Notes under the pieces: model-generated | Database searches by the model: none | What the model was told of the DNA's origin: nothing | What the model saw: only the letters and a program-made list of their open reading frames with translations | Translations under genes and position numbers: made by a program | From: Mycolicibacterium sarraceniae | GTDB taxonomy: Bacteria; Actinomycetota; Actinomycetes; Mycobacteriales; Mycobacteriaceae | Reading direction: 5' to 3' | DNA: 64,000 nt | Assembly (NCBI RefSeq): GCF_010731875.1 | Contig: NZ_AP022595.1 | Location: forward strand, 1,612,001-1,676,000 | In this document: positions 8,485 to 17,067 of the stretch, in pieces | Layout of the letters: the number at the start of each line of letters is the position of its first letter | How positions within the stretch are numbered: position 1 is the stretch's first letter

Positions 8485-10386
8485 GTGAGCACGGCGACCA
8501 AGGCGCGGACCGGGATCATCGTGGGTGCGCTGGGAGTGGTCTTCGGTGACATCGGTACCAGCCCGATCTACACCGTCCAAACCCTGTTCAACCCGGGCGA
8601 TCCGCATCCGGTCCCGATCACCAACGCCAACGTCTACGGCGTCGTGTCGCTGATCTTCTGGTCGGTGATGACGATTGTCACCCTCACCTACGTCACGCTC
8701 GTCATGCGCGCCGACAACGAGGGGGAGGGCGGTGTCATGGCCCTCATCACCCTGGTGCGCAGGCTGGGCAGCCGGTCCAGCCCACGGGTCATCAGCGCGC
8801 TGTCGGCACTCGGAATCCTCGGTGCGGCACTGTTTTTCGGCGACAGCATGATCACCCCGGCCATCTCGGTGCTCTCCGCGGTGGAAGGCCTGAAGCTCGT
8901 GGATCCGTCGCTGGCGGACTGGGTGGTACCGATCACCGCCGTCATCATCGTCGGGTTGTTCGCCGTGCAAAAGCGGGGCACCGCCGCGGTGGGCAGGTTC
9001 TTCGGTCCGGTGATGATCGTGTGGTTCCTGGTTATCGCTGCATGCGGTGTGCGCGGGATCGCCGCTCACCCGCAGATCATCAAGGCGCTGTCCCCGACGT
9101 ACGCACTGGAATTTATCTTCGGCCACTTCCACATCGCGTTCTTCGCACTCGCCGCCGTCGTGCTGTCGGTCACCGGTGCCGAAGCGCTCTACGCCGATAT
9201 GGGCCACTTCGGCCGCAAGGCCATCACCTGGGGCTGGCTGGGGCTGGTGCTGCCCGCGCTGGTGCTCAACTACTTGGGCCAGGGTGCGCTGCTACTGGGC
9301 AACAAGAGTGTGGTCAACGCACCGTTCTTCCTGCTGGTGCCCACCGGCTGGGAGTTGCCGATGGCGATCCTGGCCACCGCGGCAACGGTGATCGCCTCGC
9401 AGGCGGTGATCACCGGGGCGTATTCGGTGGCCTCGCAGGCGGCCCAGCTCGGGTACTTGCCGCGGCTGCGGATCGCGCACACCTCGGCCTCGTCGATCGG
9501 CCAGATCTACGTCCCGTGGATCAACGGCATGCTGATGGTGGCCGTGCTGATTCTGGTGTTCGCGTTCCGCAGCTCGGCGGCGCTGGGCTACGCCTACGGC
9601 ATGGCGGTCACCGGCACGATCACCATCACCACTTTGCTGTTCCTCTACATCGCGCACACCCGCTGGCGGTGGCCGCTGTGGATGGTGATCGTTGGCGGCG
9701 GTGCGCTGCTCACGGTGGATCTGATGTTCCTGGCCGCCAACCTGACCAAGCTCGTGCACGGGGCATGGCTGCCGTTGCTGATCGGGGTGGTCACCTTCAC
9801 CGTGCTGATCACCTGGCAGCGGGGCAGCATCGTGGTATCGCAGGCCCGGGAAAAGGCCGAAGGACCGCTGCAGCCGTTCATCGACGAGATCAACACCCAC
9901 AGGCCGCCGTATCCGCGGGTTCCCGGCACGGCGGTGTTCCTCAACCGTGAGGACGAGACGGCACCGCTGTCGATGCGAGCCAACGTCAACTACAACCACG
10001 TTGTGCATGAGCGGGTGCTCATCCTCTCGATCGTGGTGCCGCCGGTGCCTCGCGTCTCCGATGAGGACCGCATCAGCGTCGACGATCTCGGCGACCCCGA
10101 TGACGGGATCTGGTACGTCAAGGCCCAATTCGGCTATATGGAACGGGTGGACGTGCCCAGTGCGTTGCGGATGGTGGACCCGACGCTGATCGGCGGCTCG
10201 ATCGACTGCACGCGGGCGTCGTATTTCCTATCCAAGATCGAGCCGGTGTCGGGGAACCAGCCGACGATGGCGCCCTGGCGCAAGCGGCTCTTCATCGCCA
10301 CGTCGTTGCTGGCTGCGGACTCGGTCGGGTATTTCGGGCTGCCGGGGGATCAGACCGTGCTGATCGGATCACGAATCGAGGTGTGA
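8485..10386 (+). CDS. kup: Kup-type potassium uptake protein
   Basis: A 633-residue polytopic transporter of the KUP/HAK/KT family, which imports K+ with H+. The N-terminal signature GALGVVFGDIGTSPIY is at residues ~13-28. About twelve membrane helices follow up to residue ~440, then a ~190-residue cytoplasmic C-terminal domain typical of Kup (HRPPYPRVPGTAVFL). Length is usual for the family. Start GTG 8485 has a good ribosome binding site at 8472-8479. It stands alone, with no kdp or trk genes adjacent. Confidence 0.95.
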   Translation: MSTATKARTGIIVGALGVVFGDIGTSPIYTVQTLFNPGDPHPVPITNANVYGVVSLIFWSVMTIVTLTYVTLVMRADNEGEGGVMALITLVRRLGSRSSPRVISALSALGILGAALFFGDSMITPAISVLSAVEGLKLVDPSLADWVVPITAVIIVGLFAVQKRGTAAVGRFFGPVMIVWFLVIAACGVRGIAAHPQIIKALSPTYALEFIFGHFHIAFFALAAVVLSVTGAEALYADMGHFGRKAITWGWLGLVLPALVLNYLGQGALLLGNKSVVNAPFFLLVPTGWELPMAILATAATVIASQAVITGAYSVASQAAQLGYLPRLRIAHTSASSIGQIYVPWINGMLMVAVLILVFAFRSSAALGYAYGMAVTGTITITTLLFLYIAHTRWRWPLWMVIVGGGALLTVDLMFLAANLTKLVHGAWLPLLIGVVTFTVLITWQRGSIVVSQAREKAEGPLQPFIDEINTHRPPYPRVPGTAVFLNREDETAPLSMRANVNYNHVVHERVLILSIVVPPVPRVSDEDRISVDDLGDPDDGIWYVKAQFGYMERVDVPSALRMVDPTLIGGSIDCTRASYFLSKIEPVSGNQPTMAPWRKRLFIATSLLAADSVGYFGLPGDQTVLIGSRIEV

Positions 10387-10413
10387 GCACCCGCCGCGAG
10401 CTACCGTTGGCCC

Positions 10414-11622
10414 ATGACCGACTCCACCACCGTTGCGATCGTCGGCGGCGGCCCCGCCGGCATGGTGCTCGGGCTGCTGTTGGCCAGGGCGGGTGTCAAA
10501 GTCACGGTGTTGGAGAAACACGCCGACTTTCTGCGTGACTTCCGTGGCGACACAGTGCATCCCACGACCTTGCGACTGCTCGATGAGCTGGGTCTGGGCA
10601 CCCGTTTCTCCGCGCTCCCACAGAGCAAAGTCGACCACGCCGAAATCACCGTCGACGGGCAGTCCCTGACCATGGTGGACTTCCGCCGACTGCGCCAACC
10701 GCATCCCTACGTCGCGATGGTGCCGCAGTGGGATCTGCTGAACCTGCTGGCCGAGGCCGGCCAGGCCGAGCCGACCTACACACTGCGGATGTGCCACGAG
10801 GTGACCGGGCTGTTGCGCAGCGGCGGGCGGACGACCGGAGTCACCTACACCTCGCCAGACGGGGAAGGCGAGCTGCGCGCCGATCTGACGGTGGCCTGCG
10901 ACGGCCGTTGGTCGATCGTGCGGCGCAGCGCAGGCCTGACCGCGCGAGAATTTCCAGTTCCCTTCGACGTGTGGTGGTTTCGCCTTCCCCGACAGGCGGG
11001 CGGGCAGTACACCCTGATTCCACGGATCGCGCCGGGGCGGCTGTTGATCATGATTCCGCGCGAGGGCTATTTCCAGATCGCCTACCTGATCCCGAAAGGC
11101 GTTGACGGTCAGCTTCGGGCGCGCGGCCTGGAGGCCCTCAAAGCCGAACTCGCCGAACTGATTCCGGAGGCCGACATCGACAGCCTGACCTCGCTGGACG
11201 ACGTGAAGTTTCTCGACGTCAAGCTGAACCGGCTCAAACGCTGGCACACCGACGGGCTGCTGTGTATCGGCGACGCGGCGCACGCCATGTCGCCGGTCGG
11301 CGGGGTGGGGATCAACGTGGCGGTTCAGGACGCGGTGGGTGCCGCGAGGCTGCTGGCCGACCCGCTGCGCCGCCGGGCCGTCACCGATCGTGAGTTGGCG
11401 GCGGTGCGCCGACGGCGGCTGCCGCCGGCCGCGATCACGCAGGCTGTGCAGCGGGTGCTGCACAGCCGATTGGTGGAGCCGATCCTGCGGGGAGAGAACG
11501 GCAACCCGCCGGCAGCGGCGACGGCGTTGATCCGGCGGCTGCCCTGGCTTTCGGTGGTCCCGGCCTACCTCGTCGGAGTGGGCGTGCGGCCCGAGCGCGC
11601 ACCTGATTTCGCCCGGCGGTAG
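10414..11622 (+). CDS. FAD-dependent monooxygenase (PHBH-fold)
   Basis: A 402-residue group A flavin monooxygenase. The ADP-binding GxGxxG is VGGGPAGMVLG at residues ~10-20, the DG motif is VACDGRWSIVR, and the GD motif is CIGDAAHAMSPVGGVGIN near residue 290. All three FAD/NADPH signatures are intact. This family hydroxylates aromatic or isoprenoid substrates. It follows kup by 27 bases in the same direction but has no functional link. The substrate is unknown; the nearby accessory catabolic genes suggest an aromatic or lipid compound. Confidence 0.88.
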   Translation: MTDSTTVAIVGGGPAGMVLGLLLARAGVKVTVLEKHADFLRDFRGDTVHPTTLRLLDELGLGTRFSALPQSKVDHAEITVDGQSLTMVDFRRLRQPHPYVAMVPQWDLLNLLAEAGQAEPTYTLRMCHEVTGLLRSGGRTTGVTYTSPDGEGELRADLTVACDGRWSIVRRSAGLTAREFPVPFDVWWFRLPRQAGGQYTLIPRIAPGRLLIMIPREGYFQIAYLIPKGVDGQLRARGLEALKAELAELIPEADIDSLTSLDDVKFLDVKLNRLKRWHTDGLLCIGDAAHAMSPVGGVGINVAVQDAVGAARLLADPLRRRAVTDRELAAVRRRRLPPAAITQAVQRVLHSRLVEPILRGENGNPPAAATALIRRLPWLSVVPAYLVGVGVRPERAPDFARR

Positions 11623-11632
11623 GCGAACGTCT

Positions 11633-11731
11633 CTATCGAGCGCGCGGTTTCATCCGCGAACCGCCGGCGGCGCCGAGACCGCTGGCGGCACCGCTGACCA
11701 CGACACGGCGTCCGTGCAGGGGCGGGCTCAT
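11633..11731 (-). pseudogene. N-terminal remnant of a short-chain dehydrogenase
   Basis: Starts MSPPLHGRRVVVSGAASGLG, which is a textbook SDR first strand and glycine-rich TGxxxGxG cofactor loop. It then breaks off after GAAGG into a short tail ending at TAG 11633-11635 (32 residues in total). The remaining ~220 residues of an SDR are absent between here and the monooxygenase. This is a 3'-deleted relic. Confidence 0.55.
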
Positions 11732-11805
11732 AACGGTCACGCTAGGTCCGCGGCGTAGTGGTGTAAACCGTCGAATGTTCGAAAAACTCTGTGCGCGAGC
11801 CAAGC

Positions 11806-12741
11806 TCAAAGCTCGAAGAGCACCTCGCCGGCCAGCAGCTCAAGAGTGGCATCCGATGCCCGGTCGTGGGTGAACAGCACGACCTGGCCGAATCCCATCT
11901 CGCGCAGCTGGCCGAGCCGGTCGACGATAGCGGCCGGTGTACCGATGAGCCCACCGTCGTGCAGCCCGAATCCTGGCCCACCGAACCGCTTTTCGGCGAT
12001 CCGGATGACTTCCGGCAAGGCGGCGTCGTCCGCGGCGATAGCCAGCACGGCCTCCACCGACATCACGATGGTCGCCGGATCGCGCCCGATGTCCTCGCAC
12101 AGCGCGCGCAGCACAGCCAGCTTGTGTTCCATCTCGCCCAGTGCGTAGGTAGGCACATTCCAGACGTCGGCATAGCGGGCCACCAAAGGCAGGGTGTACT
12201 TCTCGCCCGAACCGCCGACCACGATGGGTGGGCGGGGGGTTTGGACCGGTCCGGGTTTGATCGGCATATCGCGAACCGTGTAATGCGTTCCGGCGAAGTC
12301 GATCCGCTGTTCGGCGAACGCCTGGGCCAAGATCCCTAGCGTCTCTTTCAGCCGCTCGGAACGCTGCGCGAACGATCCCCAGTCCAGGCCGAGCCGCTGG
12401 TGTTCATCTTCGATGGAGCCGCTGCCGATACCCAGTTGCAGCCGGCCACCGGAAATCTGATCGAGGGTGGTGGCCATCTTCGCCAGCACGGCCGGGTGAC
12501 GGAATTGGTTGCACAGCACCATATGTCCGACGCGTAGCCGCTCGGTCTGGCTCAGCAGCGCGGTGGCCAGCGTCCAGGCTTCCAGCGAGTCGATACCGGG
12601 GACACCCGGGCCGTACATGTGGTCGTAGAGCCAGAACGAGCCGATGCCGAGCTCCTCGCAGCGGTGCGCGCGGTGCAGCACCTCGGCGAAGGTGAAACCC
12701 ATCTGCGGGACGTAGATCCCGATGTCCAGCCGGTCGCTCAC
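11806..12741 (-). CDS. LLM-class (luciferase-like) F420-dependent oxidoreductase
   Basis: A 311-residue (beta/alpha)8-barrel protein of the bacterial luciferase superfamily. It begins MSDRLDIGIYVPQMGF and has the internal GGRLQLGIGSGS and RPPIVVGGSGEKYTLPLVARYADVWN-type segments common to F420-dependent members. In mycobacteria most such proteins bind F420 rather than FMN. The start GTG overlaps the stop of the upstream TetR gene (GTGA), so regulator and enzyme form one transcription unit. The substrate is unknown. Confidence 0.88.
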   Translation of the reverse strand: MSDRLDIGIYVPQMGFTFAEVLHRAHRCEELGIGSFWLYDHMYGPGVPGIDSLEAWTLATALLSQTERLRVGHMVLCNQFRHPAVLAKMATTLDQISGGRLQLGIGSGSIEDEHQRLGLDWGSFAQRSERLKETLGILAQAFAEQRIDFAGTHYTVRDMPIKPGPVQTPRPPIVVGGSGEKYTLPLVARYADVWNVPTYALGEMEHKLAVLRALCEDIGRDPATIVMSVEAVLAIAADDAALPEVIRIAEKRFGGPGFGLHDGGLIGTPAAIVDRLGQLREMGFGQVVLFTHDRASDATLELLAGEVLFEL

Positions 12742-13286
12742 TGCTTGATGCCGACGGCGTGGCGCAGCTGCGCCAGGAATTGGTCGGCATCGTCACTGCG
12801 GACGACGTAGTGCGACACCGCGATACGAATTGCGGTGGCTGCCTTGAGTCCGGCGTTGGGCCCGCTCAGCAGCCGCTCCAGCCGCGACCGCATAAGCGGC
12901 AGGATCCGGGACAGCTGGGCGACGACCACCTCGGGCTCGACGTCGATGAGCCGCACCCCGGAGTACGTCTGCTGGTAGGCGACGATGAACTGCAGCGCCG
13001 CATCCAGCTTGTCGGTGCCACGGAGCCCGGCCGTGGCGCGGCTGATCCCGGTGTCGAACATTTCCCGCTCGTAGACGCCGAACGCGTCGAGCAACTCGGT
13101 TTTGGAGGCGAACCACCGGTACAGCGTGGGCCGGGAGACACCCGCCTGCAGGGCGACCTCGGACAGGCTGAGCTTGGTCTGACCGCTGCGGCCCAGCACC
13201 TCGGCGGTGGCGTTAAGGATGCGCCGCCGCGAGGAGGACTCGTCCTCGTCGGGTGTCTCGGTACTTCCTGCCGGCGCCTGGCTCAC
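12738..13286 (-). CDS. TetR-family transcriptional regulator
   Basis: A 182-residue regulator. The helix-turn-helix is at residues ~20-65 (ILNATAEVLGRSGQ, then VALQAGVSRPTLYRWFASK), followed by a helical ligand-binding domain. It is co-transcribed with the downstream LLM oxidoreductase and divergent from the P450 gene, 104 bases away. This arrangement suggests it controls both sides in response to a P450 or LLM substrate; the ligand is unknown. Start GTG 13286. Confidence 0.88.
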   Translation of the reverse strand: MSQAPAGSTETPDEDESSSRRRILNATAEVLGRSGQTKLSLSEVALQAGVSRPTLYRWFASKTELLDAFGVYEREMFDTGISRATAGLRGTDKLDAALQFIVAYQQTYSGVRLIDVEPEVVVAQLSRILPLMRSRLERLLSGPNAGLKAATAIRIAVSHYVVRSDDADQFLAQLRHAVGIKQ

Positions 13287-13315
13287 GGGTACAGGATTAC
13301 AGGTCGAGGGCTAGG

Positions 13316-13384
13316 TGTCACGCTTGTTCACACATCCGAGACTGAAAACACTGTCTTTACAAATACTGAGCAAAATGTCACGCT
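13316..13384. promoter_or_regulatory. Divergent promoter region with repeated TGTCACGCT motif
   Basis: The 104-base gap between the TetR and P450 genes contains two exact copies of TGTCACGCT, at 13316-13324 and 13376-13384, exactly 60 bases apart in direct orientation. Between them lies unusually AT-rich DNA with a TGT-N4-ACA dyad (TGTCTTTACA, 13343-13352). One copy sits next to the P450 start. These are candidate TetR operator elements; the evidence is pattern only. Confidence 0.35.
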
Positions 13385-13390
13385 GGGTAC

Positions 13391-14632
13391 GTGTCGGGTG
13401 ACCAACGTGACTACAGCCGTCACGACATCACCTCGCGGCGATTCTGGGACCAGCCCTTCGACGTCCGCGAACAGACCTTCGCGACGCTGCGAGCAACCTC
13501 CGGGCTCACCTGGCATGAGCCGTTTCCCTCAATGTTCCCGATGGAGGAGCCGGGCTACTGGGCGCTGACTCGTCGGGCCGACATCGTCCACGCCAGCCTG
13601 TATCCGGAGCTGTTCAGCTCGGCGCAGGGCATCGCGCTGGACCCGATGCCCACCGACGTCCAGCGAATCGCGACGTTCTTCCTGATGATGGATCCGCCGC
13701 AGCACACCAGATACCGCCGGCTAATCAGCTCAGCGTTCACGCCGCGCCATGTCGCCCGGATCGACGAGCAGGTTCGCAACAACGCCGCCACCGTGGTCGA
13801 CGAATTGATCGGCGCCGGCGAGGTGGACTTCGTCGCCGCGTGTTCGGCGCGGCTACCGATGATGACGATCTCGGAGATGCTGGGCGTGCCGAACTCCGAC
13901 CGGGAGGCGGTGGCCAAGGCTGCCGAAAAGCTGTTCAGCATGAGCGACGACGAGTACTCGACAATCGAAGAGCGGGCCGAGGCGACGGTCAACGAAATGT
14001 TCCTGCTTGCGGGCACCGGTATCGAACTCGCCACGTTCCGTCGCCGCCACCCCGGCGATGACTTGATGACCAGCATCGTCAATGCCGAGATCGACGGACA
14101 TCGGCTCACCGATGAGGAGATCGGCGCATTCCTGGTGCTACTGGCCTCGGCCGGCAATGACACCACCAAGCAAACGACATCGCACGCCATGCTGGCGCTG
14201 GCGGCCAACCCGGACCAGCGCACGTGGCTCATCGCGGACTTCGACGCCAGGATCGGCCCGGCGGTCGAGGAGTTCATTCGTTGGGCCACACCGGTGTTGC
14301 AGTTCGCCCGGTTCGTGACCGAGGACACCGAATTGGCCGGCCAGCAGCTCAGGGCCGGCGATAAGGTCGGGCTGTTCTACTGTTCGGCGAACCGCGACGA
14401 AGCTGCGTTCGACGAGCCGCAGGCGTTCAACCTGGGCCGCTCAGCCAACCCGCACCTAGGCTTCGGGGGCGGCGGCCCGCATTTCTGCCTCGGCAATCAG
14501 CTCGCGCGCACCGAACTGCGGAACCTGTTCCGAGAGATGCTGTTCCGGGTCGACGTCGAACTGGGGGAGCCGGACTATCTCCTCAGTAGTTTCGTCCACG
14601 GCATCAAGCGCCTCCCGGCGTTCGTCCGATGA
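13391..14632 (+). CDS. Cytochrome P450
   Basis: A 413-residue soluble P450. The I-helix oxygen-activation motif is AGNDTTKQTTSHAM near residue 253. The K-helix ExxR is EEFIRW near residue 295, and the heme-thiolate loop FGGGGPHFCLGNQLAR is near residue 357. All catalytic features are present, so it should be active given ferredoxin and ferredoxin reductase. The gene is divergent from the TetR-LLM pair. A decayed ferredoxin start follows directly, so it must now use another redox partner. It belongs to the mycobacterial CYP type acting on lipids or steroids; the substrate is unknown. Confidence 0.92.
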   Translation: MSGDQRDYSRHDITSRRFWDQPFDVREQTFATLRATSGLTWHEPFPSMFPMEEPGYWALTRRADIVHASLYPELFSSAQGIALDPMPTDVQRIATFFLMMDPPQHTRYRRLISSAFTPRHVARIDEQVRNNAATVVDELIGAGEVDFVAACSARLPMMTISEMLGVPNSDREAVAKAAEKLFSMSDDEYSTIEERAEATVNEMFLLAGTGIELATFRRRHPGDDLMTSIVNAEIDGHRLTDEEIGAFLVLLASAGNDTTKQTTSHAMLALAANPDQRTWLIADFDARIGPAVEEFIRWATPVLQFARFVTEDTELAGQQLRAGDKVGLFYCSANRDEAAFDEPQAFNLGRSANPHLGFGGGGPHFCLGNQLARTELRNLFREMLFRVDVELGEPDYLLSSFVHGIKRLPAFVR

Positions 14633-14646
14633 GTGTGGGGCAGGGC

Positions 14647-14733
14647 ATGCGTGTCGAAGCGGATCGCGCCAAGTGCACCGGGCACGGGACCGGATGCGGA
14701 GGGCCGTTACCCAATGCCCCTACGCCGCAATGA
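14647..14733 (+). pseudogene. Ferredoxin remnant after the P450 gene
   Basis: Reads MRVEADRAKCTGHGTGCGG then stops at TGA 14731-14733. The first 14 residues fit the start of the small 3Fe-4S ferredoxins encoded next to mycobacterial P450s (MRVxxDxxxCxGHG). The remaining ~45 residues and the later cluster Cys are lost. The rest of the gap (14734-14960) shows no recognisable gene. Confidence 0.55.
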
Positions 14734-14960
14734 TTGTGGTCGACGTCTCACCCCTCGCCAGGGTGGGCGCGTCAGGGGAGGGCCGCATTGCAGGAATGGC
14801 TGCGGGGCGTCGGCGACTACCGGATCCTTGGTGAGGAGGCCCACCGGCCGCCGTCCAGTTTCCGATGGGCTGGAACAACATTCCGGTACAGGTGTGGCCC
14901 GGCGTGGCCGGCAACCTAAATTTCTTGATTTACTTTCACCGGTGGTGTCCACTATGAACG

Positions 14961-15662
14961 GTGAGCCCAGCCAAAGACCTGCGTGCTGATCGGTCGGCAG
15001 TCACACGTGATGCATTGCTGGCCGCTGCCGAGCGGCTCTTCGCAGAGCATGGCTTGTCCGGGGTGTCGAACCGGCAGATCAGCGACGCGGCCGGGCATGG
15101 CAACAATGCGGCGGCCTGTTACCACTTCGGTTCGCGGGCCGATCTGCTGCGTGCGATCGAAGCCAGGCACCAGGTGGCCATTGAAGCGATCCGACAGCGC
15201 AAGCTGGGCGCCATTGCGTCGCATCCACAGTTGCGGGATTGGATCGAAGTCCTGGTCTATCCGTTGACCGAGCATCTCGAGGCACTCGGAACAACCACGT
15301 ACTACGCGCGTTTCGCGGCCCAGGTGATGGCCGACCCGGTCTGTCGGGATCTGGTCGGGTCTGACGCGATGACGTCCGAGCTCATGCTGAAGACGGTCCG
15401 GGGGATCAACCGGAGCCTGCCCGAACAGCCCAAGCGAGTACGGGCTGCGCGATGGATGATGGCGCGAAATCTGTTGATGCACACCTGCGCCGAGATCGAG
15501 GGCGAGCGTGCCAACCGCCGGCCGTCAGCTGGTTCGAGCTGGTCGGTGGTCGCCGAGGAACTGATCACCGCGCTGGCGGGACTGTGGGAGGCACCGCTGG
15601 CACGTGTCGACGGCGCACCACGTGATAGTGCGGTCAGGGCTTCTTCCGTCCGGAGTGGCTGA
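14961..15662 (+). CDS. TetR-family transcriptional regulator
   Basis: A 233-residue TetR protein. The DNA-binding domain is RDALLAAAERLFAEHGLSG followed by ISDAAGHGNNAAACYHFGSR at residues ~15-60. The long C-terminal domain contains an RGINRSLPEQP-like segment seen in mycobacterial lipid-metabolism regulators. It converges on the crotonase gene and overlaps its 3' end by 29 bases. Start GTG 14961. It is a candidate for binding the palindrome upstream of the crotonase. Confidence 0.85.
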   Translation: MSPAKDLRADRSAVTRDALLAAAERLFAEHGLSGVSNRQISDAAGHGNNAAACYHFGSRADLLRAIEARHQVAIEAIRQRKLGAIASHPQLRDWIEVLVYPLTEHLEALGTTTYYARFAAQVMADPVCRDLVGSDAMTSELMLKTVRGINRSLPEQPKRVRAARWMMARNLLMHTCAEIEGERANRRPSAGSSWSVVAEELITALAGLWEAPLARVDGAPRDSAVRASSVRSG

Positions 15663-16602
15663 GCCGCCACTCGGGTGGGAAATTGAGGTCGTTGTCCTTG
15701 ACGACGTTGTTGAGGCCCTTCTCGAAGGTGCCCTCGGTCAGGTCGGGATAGTTGTCACGGTCGTTGGTCATCATCGGCAGCATGCCTTCGACCACGCCCG
15801 TCAGCAGGCTGCCGAAGTATTCGCCCTTGTGCTGCTTGTAGAGCTCGAGGAACGTCTTCTGCACCACCACGGTGTCGGTCGGCCGCGACTTCGAACACGC
15901 CATCGCGTACTTGAGGGTCTCGGCCTCCAGCTGTTCGCGCGGGACGACACTGTTGATGAATCCGCATTCGTACATTTCCTCGGCGGTGAATGGCCTTCCG
16001 GTGAAGAGCATCTCGGAGAACTTGCGTAAGCCCATCGTCTCTGCCCACCACCACAGCCGGGGGCCCCAACCGACGTATCGGAAGGCCGGGTGACCGAACA
16101 GCGCATCGTCGGACGACACCACCAGGTCGGCGTCGCCGGCCTGGTAGAAGTGCCAGCCGTAGCAGTATCCCTTGGCCTCGACGATCGTGACCTTTTTGCA
16201 CTCCTGGAGCGGGCGGTTGCCGGCCCTGGCTTTGGCGTAGTGATCGGTGAGTGTGTAGAGATAGCGGTAGGAATCGCCGGGCGGGTACTTCACGCTGTCA
16301 TCGTTGATCGAAAACTCATGTAGCAGAGGAGTTCCCGGGTTCTCCAACATCTCGCGCTGTTCGGGCAGGTCGCCACCGCTGCCGAAATCGTTGCCTTCGC
16401 CGCGGATCACCACGACCTTGACGTCGTCGTCGACGTTGCACTTGTGGATCAGGTCGGCGAAGTTCTGCCGCATCCCCATGGTGGTCGAGTTCAGCTCGTC
16501 GGGCCGGTCGAACGTGATGTAGGCGATCCGATTGGCGACGTCCTTCTCGAACTTGATGAACCGCTCGGCTTCCTTTTTCATCTCCTCGTAGTCGTGCTTC
16601 AT
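15634..16602 (-). CDS. Crotonase-superfamily (enoyl-CoA hydratase/isomerase-like) protein
   Basis: A 322-residue crotonase-fold protein (IAYITFDRPDELNSTT, then VVIRGEGNDFGSGGDLPE, the first oxyanion loop). The second oxyanion/catalytic segment reads KGYCYGWHFYQAGDADLVV, and the next reads FGHPAFRYVGWGPRLWWW. By eye the two Glu used by classic enoyl-CoA hydratases are replaced, by Phe and Ala, and the site is Trp-rich. It may therefore be a different crotonase-fold activity. Start ATG 16602. A palindrome lies 31 bases upstream. CoA-thioester substrate likely. Confidence 0.82.
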   Translation of the reverse strand: MKHDYEEMKKEAERFIKFEKDVANRIAYITFDRPDELNSTTMGMRQNFADLIHKCNVDDDVKVVVIRGEGNDFGSGGDLPEQREMLENPGTPLLHEFSINDDSVKYPPGDSYRYLYTLTDHYAKARAGNRPLQECKKVTIVEAKGYCYGWHFYQAGDADLVVSSDDALFGHPAFRYVGWGPRLWWWAETMGLRKFSEMLFTGRPFTAEEMYECGFINSVVPREQLEAETLKYAMACSKSRPTDTVVVQKTFLELYKQHKGEYFGSLLTGVVEGMLPMMTNDRDNYPDLTEGTFEKGLNNVVKDNDLNFPPEWRLSHSGRKKP

Positions 16603-16632
16603 CGTGGCCGCGCTCCCGTCGTCGAGGTGGTG

Positions 16633-16648
16633 ATGTTGACTGCAACAT
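16633..16648. promoter_or_regulatory. Candidate operator upstream of the crotonase gene
   Basis: A perfect 6-bp inverted repeat, ATGTTG-ACTG-CAACAT, lies 31 bases upstream of the crotonase start. Its size and symmetry fit a TetR-family operator. The TetR gene at 14961 is the closest candidate, but that link is inference. Confidence 0.5.
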
Positions 16649-16678
16649 AACGAGGTTGGGCCATCTACGAGAGTAAAT

Positions 16679-16697
16679 CAATCAATTTATTTGATTG
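16679..16697. promoter_or_regulatory. AT-rich inverted repeat
   Basis: CAATCAA-TTTAT-TTGATTG, a perfect 7-bp dyad in an AT-rich island, 76 bases upstream of the crotonase start and at the 3' end of a gene remnant. It could be a second operator or a weak terminator; its low GC stands out from the neighbourhood. Confidence 0.4.
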
Positions 16698-17033
16698 CTT
16701 GCCGTGCAGGGAAACGAGGCGTGCCCTGGCAGCATGGTCTCGCTGACCTCGCGATTGCGCCATGGGCCAGCCTGCTGCGTGCCGAGATCCTCGAAGACTG
16801 CGACGGAGTCGGCGGCCGCGATGCGACGCGCGGCCGTGACCACCGGGTTGGGTGTGCCCGGTTCGCCGGCTTCCACGGCGACGGCCGGAATCGGGAAGCC
16901 GGCACGGTAGTCGGTCTCGAGCAGGTTCTTGCGGTAGAACCGCACCAGCCCGTCGTGGGCCTTAATGCCACTGCCCGCCCTGGGACGTGTTCGTCTTGTC
17001 GGCGATGACGCGTACCTCCTGTCCGTCCACCAT
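16682..17033 (-). pseudogene. Decayed gene of unknown family
   Basis: Two coding-like minus-strand segments in different frames. The first begins MVDGQEVRVIADKTNTSQGG and stops at TAA near 16964. The second (about 88 residues, DYRAGFPIPAVAVEAGEPG, then TAARRIAAADSVAVFEDLG) ends at TAA 16682-16684. Codon use is typical of the genome, but no start or ribosome binding site supports the second part. I do not recognise the family. Probably the 3' part of a frameshifted gene. Confidence 0.4.
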
Positions 17034-17067
17034 TGCCCCGATTACCGCAGACGCACAAGGGAGAAAT

